DNA from: DATKLX01 sp035542155
GTDB lineage: Bacteria > Chloroflexota > Anaerolineae > Anaerolineales > Anaerolineaceae
NCBI GenBank assembly: GCA_035542155.1
Contig: DATKLX010000071.1
Coordinates: 1-19,077 of the forward strand
Reading direction: 5' to 3'
Length of the DNA: 19,077 nucleotides
The translations under genes were made by a program, and so were the position numbers. The notes beneath the pieces are model-generated. The model was given only the letters and a program-made list of their open reading frames with translations. It searched no databases and was not told the DNA's origin. Below are positions 13,138 to 19,077 of the stretch, one piece after another (the first letter of the stretch is position 1; each line of letters opens with the position of its first letter).

Positions 13138-15722
13138 CTGACCGCTTCTGCCTGGGGGACCGCGGTGAAGGTCAGACCCTCCTTGCCGCGGTCGACCTGG
13201 ATGGTGTCGCCCTGGTGGAAATCTCCGTTCAGGATTCGCATAGCCAGCGGGTCCAGCACCTCGCGCTGGATGACCCGTTTGAGCGGCCGGGCGCCGAAAA
13301 CTGGATCGTAGCCCGTATCGGCCAGGTACTCGCGGGCTGCCTCAGTGACCTCCAGCTTATACCCACGCTCGGCCAGCAGGGTTGAGACGCGTTTGAGCTG
13401 GATATCCACGATCTTCGACAGGTCATCGCGGGACAATGAGTGGAAGACGACGATCTCATCGATGCGGTTGAGGAACTCCGGGCGGAAATAGGACTGGAGT
13501 ACGTGCGTGATCTGGTCGCGGCTGACCATCTCGCCGGTGATCCACAGCTCGCTGCCCAGATTGCTGGTCATGATCACCACTGTATTGCGGAAGTCGACCG
13601 TTCGCCCCTGACCGTCGGTCAGGCGGCCATCGTCCAGCAACTGGAGGAGAACGTTGAAGACTTCCGCATGAGCCTTTTCGATCTCGTCGAACAGAACCAC
13701 GCTATAGGGCCGCCGCCGGACCGCCTCGGTGAGCTGCCCCCCTTCTTCATAGCCCACATATCCGGGTGGCGCGCCGATCAGGCGGGAGACGGTGTGCTTT
13801 TCCTGGTATTCGCTCATGTCAATGCGGATCATTGCACGCTCGTCGTCGAAGAGGAATTCAGCCAGGGCGCGGGCCAGCTCGGTTTTTCCCACCCCCGTGG
13901 GTCCGAGGAAGATGAAGGAACCGATCGGGCGGTTGGGGTCCTGCAGGCCGGCTCGCGAGCGGCGGACGGCATTGGAGACGGCTCGCACGGCTTCTTCCTG
14001 CCCCACGACGCGCTCGCCAAGCCGTTCTTCCATGTGGAGGAGCTTTTGCATCTCGCTTTCCATCAGGCGCGAGACGGGGATTCCCGTCCAGCGCGAGACG
14101 ATCTCGGCGATCTCTTCGGCGTCAACTTCTTCCTTAAGCAGGGGGTCGTCCCCCTGGATTTCTTTGAGCCGCTTCTCAGACTCCACCAGGCGGGTTTCCA
14201 GCTCGCGCAGCTCGCCGTAGCGCAGGCGAGCGGCTTTTTCCAGGTTGGCCTGGCGCTCGGCCTGCTCCATTTCTCGAGTGGTCTGTTCGATCTTTTCCTT
14301 GGTATCGCGGATGCCGGCAATGGCTTCCTTCTCGGTCTGCCAGCGGGCTTTGAGCTGATTGGCCTCTTCGCGCAGGTTGGCCAGATCTTTTTCGATCTTT
14401 TCGAGCCGTGCCAGCGAGGCTTTGTCTTTTTCTTTCTGCAGCGCTTCACGCTCGATCTCGAGCTGCATGATCTGACGGTCGACATTATCCAGAGCCTGCG
14501 GCTTGGAATCGATCTCAGTGCGCAGGCGAGCCGCGGCCTCATCGATCAGGTCGATTGCTTTATCCGGCAGGTGCCGGTCGGTAATATATCTGGCGGAGAG
14601 CGTCGCCGCGGCGATCACAGCCGGATCGGTGATGCGCACCCCGTGATGGACCTCATAGCGCTGTTTGAGACCGCGCAGGATACTGATGGTGTCCTCGACC
14701 GAAGGCTCTTCGACCATGACGGGCTGGAAGCGCCGTTCCAGAGCGGGATCTTTTTCGACGTGCTTGCGGTACTCGTCCAGAGTCGTCGCACCGATCAGGT
14801 GCAGCTCGCCGCGGGCCAGCATCGGCTTGAGCATGTTACCCGCATCCATCGCCCCTTCGGCAGCTCCGGCCCCGATCACCGTGTGCATCTCGTCGATAAA
14901 AAGAATGATTTCACCCTCCGCATCGGTGATCTCTTTGAGGACGGCTTTGAGCCGTTCCTCAAATTCTCCCCGGTATTTTGCCCCCGCAACCAGAGCACCC
15001 ATATCTAACTGCATCAGGCGCTTATTCTTCAAACCCTCGGGGACGTCGCCGTTGACGATCCGCTGGGCCAGTCCCTCGACGATAGCGGTTTTGCCCACGC
15101 CTGGGTCGCCGACCAGGGCCGGGTTGTTCTTGGTCCGCCGGGAGAGAATTTGGACGACACGGCGAATCTCTTCGTCGCGGCCGATCACCGGGTCGAGCTT
15201 ACCCTGCCGGGCGGCAGCGGTCAGGTCACGGCCGTACTTCTCAAGGGCCTGGTAGGTCTCTTCTGGGTTCTGTGAGGTCACCCGCTGGGTCCCGCGGATG
15301 CTGGACAGCGCCTTGAGAATGGCGTCCTTGGTCAAACCATACTTGCTCAGCCGTCGCCCTTCGGTACTGTCATCGGTTAAACCGAGCAAAATATGTTCGG
15401 TGGAGGTGTACTCGTCCTGCATCCCACGGGCGTAGCGCTCCGCCGCGTCCAGCACGTTAGTCGCCTGGCGCGATAGGCCAACCTGGGTGTTGGCGCCGTA
15501 AACTTTCGGACGGCTCTCCAGGTCGCGGCGGACATCCTCCCGCAGGGCATTGGGACTCCCTGCGACCTGGGTAACCACCGCTGGTACCACTCCTTCTTCC
15601 TGGTTCAGCAAGGCCTGCAGCAGATGGGCAGGCTCGATGTTTTGATGGCCCAGATCTGAGGCCAGGCTTTGTGCGGAAATAATCGCTTCTTGTGCTTTCT
15701 GCGTAAATTTATCAAGATTCAT
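13134..15722 (-). CDS. clpB: ATP-dependent chaperone ClpB
   Basis: ClpB is the cytoplasmic Hsp100 disaggregase that, with DnaK, threads aggregated proteins through a hexameric ring. The 862-aa product is full length. The Clp N-terminal double repeat (about 1-145) is followed by NBD1 with Walker A GDPGVGKT (205-212) and Walker B ILFIDE (273-278), the coiled-coil middle domain (about 405-525), and NBD2 with GPTGVGKT (607-614) and VVLFDE (675-680). The pore-loop AKYRGEFEER (248-257) and GYVGYEEGG (654-662) are intact. AAAGGAG (15729-15735 on the minus strand) sits 6 nt before ATG. It diverges from lipB. No CIRCE element is present upstream, so HrcA control is not supported. Confidence 0.99.
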   Translation of the reverse strand: MNLDKFTQKAQEAIISAQSLASDLGHQNIEPAHLLQALLNQEEGVVPAVVTQVAGSPNALREDVRRDLESRPKVYGANTQVGLSRQATNVLDAAERYARGMQDEYTSTEHILLGLTDDSTEGRRLSKYGLTKDAILKALSSIRGTQRVTSQNPEETYQALEKYGRDLTAAARQGKLDPVIGRDEEIRRVVQILSRRTKNNPALVGDPGVGKTAIVEGLAQRIVNGDVPEGLKNKRLMQLDMGALVAGAKYRGEFEERLKAVLKEITDAEGEIILFIDEMHTVIGAGAAEGAMDAGNMLKPMLARGELHLIGATTLDEYRKHVEKDPALERRFQPVMVEEPSVEDTISILRGLKQRYEVHHGVRITDPAVIAAATLSARYITDRHLPDKAIDLIDEAAARLRTEIDSKPQALDNVDRQIMQLEIEREALQKEKDKASLARLEKIEKDLANLREEANQLKARWQTEKEAIAGIRDTKEKIEQTTREMEQAERQANLEKAARLRYGELRELETRLVESEKRLKEIQGDDPLLKEEVDAEEIAEIVSRWTGIPVSRLMESEMQKLLHMEERLGERVVGQEEAVRAVSNAVRRSRAGLQDPNRPIGSFIFLGPTGVGKTELARALAEFLFDDERAMIRIDMSEYQEKHTVSRLIGAPPGYVGYEEGGQLTEAVRRRPYSVVLFDEIEKAHAEVFNVLLQLLDDGRLTDGQGRTVDFRNTVVIMTSNLGSELWITGEMVSRDQITHVLQSYFRPEFLNRIDEIVVFHSLSRDDLSKIVDIQLKRVSTLLAERGYKLEVTEAAREYLADTGYDPVFGARPLKRVIQREVLDPLAMRILNGDFHQGDTIQVDRGKEGLTFTAVPQAEAVS

Positions 15723-15760
15723 AATTGACTCCTTTGCAGGAAGGAATTCTTTGGGATTTC

Positions 15761-15781
15761 CCGTGATAGATCATCTCACGG
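15761..15781. promoter_or_regulatory. Inverted repeat in the clpB leader
   Basis: CCGTGA (15761-15766) and TCACGG (15776-15781) form a 6-bp inverted repeat with a 9-bp centre, 39 bp upstream of the clpB start codon and inside the likely leader. It is a candidate operator or a small hairpin in the 5' leader of clpB. Its sequence does not match CIRCE. Confidence 0.4.
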
Positions 15782-15808
15782 AGATTCCTGAAGTTCTATT
15801 CATACACC

Positions 15809-15837
15809 ATCTTAATACGATTTGGTTTGATGTACAA
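15809..15837 (-). promoter_or_regulatory. Candidate clpB promoter
   Basis: On the minus strand TTGTAC (15837-15832) is followed after 17 bp by TAAGAT (15814-15809). Both boxes are only partial matches. It would give a clpB leader of about 80 nt holding the inverted repeat and the ribosome binding site. Confidence 0.35.
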
Positions 15838-15866
15838 TTGTGTTTTGTGGAGACTTTGAATACAAA
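15838..15866 (+). promoter_or_regulatory. Candidate lipB promoter
   Basis: TTGTGT (15838-15843) and TACAAA (15861-15866) are spaced by 17 bp. Transcription would begin near 15873, next to the in-frame GTG 15874, giving a leaderless lipB mRNA. This is in conflict with the upstream start codons listed for lipB, so either the promoter or those starts is wrong. Confidence 0.3.
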
Positions 15867-16590
15867 TTGTTTAGTGCGCTGGCTGGGTATTCTTCCTTAT
15901 CAGGAAGCCTGGGACCTGCAGAACCAGATTGCGGCCGGCGTTGCGCAGGGCACGGAGTCGCCCACTCTACTGCTGCTCGAGCATCCTCATACATACACCT
16001 TCGGCCGGCGCGCCAATGCGCACAACCTGCTTTGGGGGCCAGAAGAGCTGGCTAAACGCGGCGTGGAGGTCCATTGGGTGGACCGCGGCGGCGATGTGAC
16101 CTATCATGGTCCGGGACAGTTGGTGGGGTACCCGATCCTGCCGCTGGCGCCAGTCCGCGGCTGGCAGGGAGACCGACTCCCACAGGCCGATTACGTTGGC
16201 TACGTGCGCCGCCTTGAGGATGTCATTATCCAGGCGGTATCTACCTTCGGCTTGGCGACGGGCCAGGTCAAGGGATCAACCGGGGTCTGGATCCAGCCCG
16301 AGGTGTACCAGCGCTGCCTGCGTTGTGACCCGGCTTTACGCGTCAGCCCGGCAAAGCTGGCCTCCATCGGGGTAAAAGTGGATGTGCATGGGGTTTCCCG
16401 TCATGGGTTTGCCTTGAACGTCGATCCTGACCCTGAGTACTGGAGCGGAATCATCCCCTGCGGGTTAGAGCAGGTAGCCATGGTCAGCCTGGCAGATTTC
16501 CTGCAACCTGTGCCTGGAATGGAAACTATCGTGGAACGGGTCAGCGCAGCATTCGGGGACATTTTCGGTTACCAGATGAATTATGTTTGA
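15847..16590 (+). CDS. lipB: Octanoyltransferase LipB
   Basis: LipB moves octanoyl groups from acyl carrier protein to lipoyl domains (for example of pyruvate dehydrogenase or GcvH), the first step of lipoate synthesis in the cytoplasm. Family motifs are intact: LLLLEHPHTYTFGRR, the signature VDRGGDVTYHGPGQLVGYP, the catalytic Lys in AKLASIGVKV with HGFALNV, and the catalytic Cys in IIPCGLE. An insertion of roughly 15 residues before the catalytic Lys carries CLRC (see findings). The start is uncertain: GTG 15847, TTG 15856 and GTG 15874 are in frame and none has a well-placed Shine-Dalgarno; length is 238-247 aa. No lipA is adjacent. Confidence 0.95.
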   Translation: METLNTNCLVRWLGILPYQEAWDLQNQIAAGVAQGTESPTLLLLEHPHTYTFGRRANAHNLLWGPEELAKRGVEVHWVDRGGDVTYHGPGQLVGYPILPLAPVRGWQGDRLPQADYVGYVRRLEDVIIQAVSTFGLATGQVKGSTGVWIQPEVYQRCLRCDPALRVSPAKLASIGVKVDVHGVSRHGFALNVDPDPEYWSGIIPCGLEQVAMVSLADFLQPVPGMETIVERVSAAFGDIFGYQMNYV

Positions 16591-16600
16591 CATTTTCGGT
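16558..16600 (+). repeat. 12-bp direct repeat around the FHA promoter
   Basis: GACATTTTCGGT occurs at 16558-16569, inside the end of lipB, and again at 16589-16600, overlapping the -35 box of the FHA-gene promoter. The copies are 31 bp apart, close to three helical turns. Confidence 0.6.
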
Positions 16601-16615
16601 CAAAATTTGTAAACT
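16587..16615 (+). promoter_or_regulatory. Promoter of the FHA-domain gene
   Basis: A perfect -35 TTGACA (16587-16592) overlaps the lipB stop codon. After 17 bp follows TAAACT (16610-16615, 4 of 6). The leader to ATG 16643 would be about 20 nt and includes GGAGGAG. Confidence 0.6.
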
Positions 16616-16642
16616 GGTATTACCAACCTTGAGGAGGAGAGT

Positions 16643-17320
16643 ATGGCAGGTCCGAGCTATCAGCTTGTTATGCAGTCAGGACCCAACCAGGGGAAGGTTG
16701 CCCCTCTGGAAAAGAGTGAGATTTTTCTGGGGCGCGATCTCAGCAATGATGTGGTGATCAACGATGCCGAAATCTCCCGGCGGCACGCCCGGCTGGTGCT
16801 CCAGGCGGGAGGGTACGTCCTGGAAGACCTTGGCTCTACCAACGGGACCACGGTAAACGGCCAGCGTCTGATGGGACCTTACATCCTTCGCGCCGGGGAT
16901 ATGATCACTCTTGGAGAGCACGTCAACATGGTTTTTGAGGAGGTCGCCTTCGACCCGGACGCCACGGTCGCCGCGGCAGCTTTCCGCCCGCAGTCCCCTC
17001 AGACGGCGGCTGTTGCGCCGCCTCCCCCACCCCCTGTCGCGGCGAATCCTTCGCAAGCCTCTGCGTCTGCGTCGCCTCCGCAAAGCAGCGCCTACCAGCC
17101 GCCCCACCCGGCGCCGCCTCCGCCTGCTTATTCCGGGCAGGTGCCTTCTGGCCCATCTCAAGGGGTTGCAGAGCCCAAACGGCGATCCCCATTAACCGTC
17201 ATCCTGATCGTCCTGGGGATCCTGCTGCTCATTGCCTGCGTTTGCGGTGGGGTGTTTTATTACATCGACGCAAACAATATGTGGTGCCGGTTTTTCCCCT
17301 TCATCCCTGGATGCCCATAA
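16643..17320 (+). CDS. FHA-domain protein with C-terminal membrane anchor
   Basis: The 225-aa protein starts with a forkhead-associated domain (about residues 5-100), a phosphothreonine-binding module. The conserved GR (30-31), SRRH (45-48) and GSTNGT (64-69) are all present, so phosphopeptide binding is expected. A Pro/Ala/Ser-rich linker (about 110-180) leads to one membrane helix (about 186-210) and a short tail with two cysteines (215, 224). The FHA domain would face the cytoplasm and the tail the outside. GAGGAGGAGA just upstream sets the start. FHA proteins usually act with Ser/Thr kinases; none is encoded here. The sequence FDPDATVA after the domain holds a Thr that could itself be a kinase target, which is speculative. 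Confidence 0.92.
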   Translation: MAGPSYQLVMQSGPNQGKVAPLEKSEIFLGRDLSNDVVINDAEISRRHARLVLQAGGYVLEDLGSTNGTTVNGQRLMGPYILRAGDMITLGEHVNMVFEEVAFDPDATVAAAAFRPQSPQTAAVAPPPPPPVAANPSQASASASPPQSSAYQPPHPAPPPPAYSGQVPSGPSQGVAEPKRRSPLTVILIVLGILLLIACVCGGVFYYIDANNMWCRFFPFIPGCP

Positions 17321-17328
17321 AATAGCAA

Positions 17329-17393
17329 CGAGAACCGAAATTGAGAGCCGAGAACCGCCCTGAAGAATACCTCGGGACGGTTCTCTGTTCTCG
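17329..17393. terminator. Nested hairpins between converging genes
   Basis: GAGAACCG (17350-17357) pairs with CGGTTCTC (17378-17385), extended by further pairs around a mismatch, to make a strong hairpin after the FHA gene and before the 3' end of the opposing peptidase gene. CGAGAAC (17329-17335) can also pair with GTTCTCG (17387-17393). A T-rich but interrupted stretch follows on the plus strand. It may terminate transcripts from both sides. Confidence 0.65.
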
Positions 17394-17399
17394 TCTTCT

Positions 17400-18989
17400 T
17401 TACTTTTCCCAGATGGAGAGGTAAAAGTTTTTTGGCTCTGGGCCAAGGATCTGTAGGATGGGGGATATGGAAGAATAGGTAGTAATTTCCTGAGGCACCT
17501 GCTTGAGGGTCGCTTCGAGACGGTCATAGCGTGCGCTGCGCAGATCCGCGTCCGCGCCGACCAGCAGGCTTTCGAGGCCGATATTCTCCGGGTTTTCAGG
17601 ATGGCGCAGGTAATCGGCGACGATTCCGCGTTTGCGCATCTGATCTGCGTTGGGTAACCAGACCTGGCGAAAATAGGCGGATGGGTCGAGCACTTCCTGG
17701 TAACGCCGCACGGTGTCGTAATACTGGATCGTGTCCTGGAGATCCTTCTTGTTATCTTCAGTGACCGGCAGGTATTTTAAGAACTGGATGAACCGGTTTT
17801 CGAGCTGGACCAGGGTAATCTGGAAGTGTTTTTGCAGGGCATTGTCGATCGGAGTGGACTGGGTTCCATCTTTGGTGGCATGGATGTCACGGTAAAAATC
17901 ATTAAAACCTTTCCAACCATAAGTCTGGACCAGGTAGGTGACCAGCGCCGCACCTTCCAGATAACCGATCTCATGTTGGGAGCTGTAAAACGAGTCGATC
18001 AAAGGTTTGAGCGGCAGGTAGAGGCCCAGGTCGACCGCCGCAGCGGCGCGGGGCACGATCGGCTCGGGTTTAAAATGGCCCCCACTTTCGTACACAGCCA
18101 GCCCTTCCACAAAAAGGGCGGGGCGGAGATCGCCGCCCAATTTGGCATCCAGGACGTGGATGATCTCGTGATGAAGGACCTGCCGAAAGGTGCTGTCGGC
18201 GTAATTACGATCCAGGTAGGAAATATAGATTTGGTCGGTGGTGAACCCGCCGTTCCCGATCACGCGTGGAATGAGGTTGACTACCACCGGTTTCTTGGAT
18301 AGAGAGGATGGAGCATTCGCTCTATTCGCCGGGGGCGCATTGAGATCGACCCCCATCTGAGCGGCGGCCTTATTCGCCTCTTCATCCGCGATCTGCTCCA
18401 GGATAGAGAGATCGCGCTCGGCTTGCGTACCGGTGATGTAATTAAGCTGGCAGCAATTGGTTTCAACGCTTGCCCAGTGCGCTCCTTGCTGCGCCGAAAG
18501 AAGCTGTTCGCCTGGGAGCAACTGGATATTTTCCTCCCAGGTGAAACTGGTTGGGTCCGTGGCGAAGGTGACCTGGTACCAACCCGGCTCCAGGGAGCCT
18601 GTATCCCAGGCCCAGGAAAGAGTCGCGTTAAGCCCGGGTGGGTTAAAGCTCGTCGTAAAATTTGCCGAGCCGATCCGGCGCTGGACGAGATCTTGCACTG
18701 GCACAGATGAGATAGGTCCCTCGACCCAGGCCTGGACTTCATGGACATTTTGCGGGGTGAGTTGGGAGCCGGCCGGGGAGGAAATCTCGAAACTGATGAT
18801 ATCGCCCACATACAGCGGCCCATCGGGATGAATGCGAACCTGGAACTCACCAGGATCTGGCGTATACAGATTGGCTGCGGATGGTGTGGATTGAAGCAGA
18901 ACGGATCGCTGTGGAGCGGGCCAACCATTGCTTGCGACGCTCCAGAACATGGTGAATATAAGAACCAGCGTTCGACAAATATATCGCAT
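17400..18989 (-). CDS. Secreted HExxH metallopeptidase, peptidase MA-like
   Basis: The 529-aa product has an N-terminal signal sequence (hydrophobic residues 8-19), a region of about 170 residues with Ig-like strands (PLYVGDIISFEISSP; WAWDTGSLEPGWYQVTF), and a zinc-peptidase domain. HEIIH at 274-278 and the downstream Glu in VEGLAVYESGGH (Glu295) fit a gluzincin of the peptidase MA superfamily. A helical C-terminal part follows (LVTYLVQTYGWKGFNDFY and beyond). It is probably exported and acts outside the cytoplasm; the substrate is unknown. ATG 18989 is chosen over the longer GTG 19025 because a perfect TATAAT ends 6 bp upstream of it, which implies a leaderless mRNA. It converges with the FHA gene. 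Confidence 0.85.
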   Translation of the reverse strand: MRYICRTLVLIFTMFWSVASNGWPAPQRSVLLQSTPSAANLYTPDPGEFQVRIHPDGPLYVGDIISFEISSPAGSQLTPQNVHEVQAWVEGPISSVPVQDLVQRRIGSANFTTSFNPPGLNATLSWAWDTGSLEPGWYQVTFATDPTSFTWEENIQLLPGEQLLSAQQGAHWASVETNCCQLNYITGTQAERDLSILEQIADEEANKAAAQMGVDLNAPPANRANAPSSLSKKPVVVNLIPRVIGNGGFTTDQIYISYLDRNYADSTFRQVLHHEIIHVLDAKLGGDLRPALFVEGLAVYESGGHFKPEPIVPRAAAAVDLGLYLPLKPLIDSFYSSQHEIGYLEGAALVTYLVQTYGWKGFNDFYRDIHATKDGTQSTPIDNALQKHFQITLVQLENRFIQFLKYLPVTEDNKKDLQDTIQYYDTVRRYQEVLDPSAYFRQVWLPNADQMRKRGIVADYLRHPENPENIGLESLLVGADADLRSARYDRLEATLKQVPQEITTYSSISPILQILGPEPKNFYLSIWEK

Positions 18990-18995
18990 CGGTAA

Positions 18996-19025
18996 ATTAT
19001 ATTCGACGAACCTGATGTTGCACAA
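18996..19025 (-). promoter_or_regulatory. Peptidase promoter, leaderless
   Basis: On the minus strand TTGTGC (19025-19020) is followed after 18 bp by a perfect TATAAT (19001-18996). The expected transcription start falls at or within 1-2 nt of ATG 18989, so the transcript should have no 5' leader. Confidence 0.65.
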
Positions 19026-19046
19026 AGGCCCACATGTGGTTAAAAT
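19018..19046 (+). promoter_or_regulatory. Divergent promoter at the right edge
   Basis: TTGCAC (19018-19023) and TAAAAT (19041-19046, 5 of 6) are spaced by 17 bp. The start point would be about 19053, next to ATG 19055. Its -35 overlaps that of the peptidase promoter on the other strand. Confidence 0.55.
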
Positions 19047-19054
19047 CGAATTGT

Positions 19055-19077
19055 ATGAGCAACCTTTCCCCAGAAGC
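19055..19077 (+). CDS. Start of a divergent gene, cut by the window edge
   Basis: ATG 19055 opens MSNLSPE and runs off the window. Its only support is position: it lies 9 bp after a good -10 box, as a leaderless gene would. The product cannot be identified. Confidence 0.4.

Noticed and set aside
13440..15008. 522-codon frame on the plus strand inside clpB
   Set aside because: It is the mirror of an intact, highly conserved clpB reading frame with high GC third positions. No independent motif.

Overview
The window looks like a chromosomal segment of a Chloroflexota bacterium, probably Anaerolineae. This is inferred from several traits read in the sequence: Thr/Pro-rich linkers after lipoprotein signal peptides and before a C-terminal FLPLV-type tail, an NBR1-Ig-like lipoprotein, GT-C glycosyltransferases typical of that phylum, a LipB with a CxxC insertion, and promoters that imply leaderless transcripts. 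There are no tRNA or rRNA genes, no CRISPR array and no insertion sequences.

Layout. (1) 1-1157: msrA (methionine sulfoxide reductase A), then a possible 59-residue coiled-coil protein in the same frame, then a textbook intrinsic terminator. (2) 1181-5798, plus strand: a consensus promoter with an inverted-repeat operator candidate, a ROK-family regulator, a sugar-binding lipoprotein and two ABC sugar permeases. This is a carbohydrate-uptake operon with no ATPase and no hydrolase. (3) 5800-6459, minus strand: an NBR1-Ig-like lipoprotein, tail-to-tail with the permease gene and only 1 nt between the stop codons. (4) 6600-11375, plus strand: two overlapping GT-C (GT39-like) integral-membrane glycosyltransferases and a GT2 polyprenyl-phosphate glycosyltransferase, a plausible surface glycosylation module in which the GT2 enzyme makes the lipid-linked sugar used by the GT-C enzymes. 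(5) 11567-12784: a secreted protein with seven ~50-residue repeats, probably a seven-bladed beta-propeller, ending in a Thr-Pro spacer and a short hydrophobic tail. (6) 12875-13137: a broken hemerythrin-domain gene, running into the 3' end of clpB. (7) clpB (minus) and lipB (plus) diverge from a 125-150 bp intergenic region. (8) An FHA-domain membrane protein follows lipB under its own promoter. (9) A secreted HExxH peptidase lies on the minus strand, its promoter sharing -35 sequence with a divergent promoter for a gene that runs off the right edge.

Most genes are ordinary housekeeping or transport genes. The observations most worth a second look are the hemerythrin pseudogene, the seven-repeat secreted protein with its C-terminal tail, the CxxC insertion in LipB, the ROK operator candidate, the back-to-back leaderless promoters with overlapping -35 boxes, the insert in the first GT-C enzyme, and the nested hairpins between the FHA and peptidase genes. 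I did not find convincing evidence of a wholly new multi-gene system.
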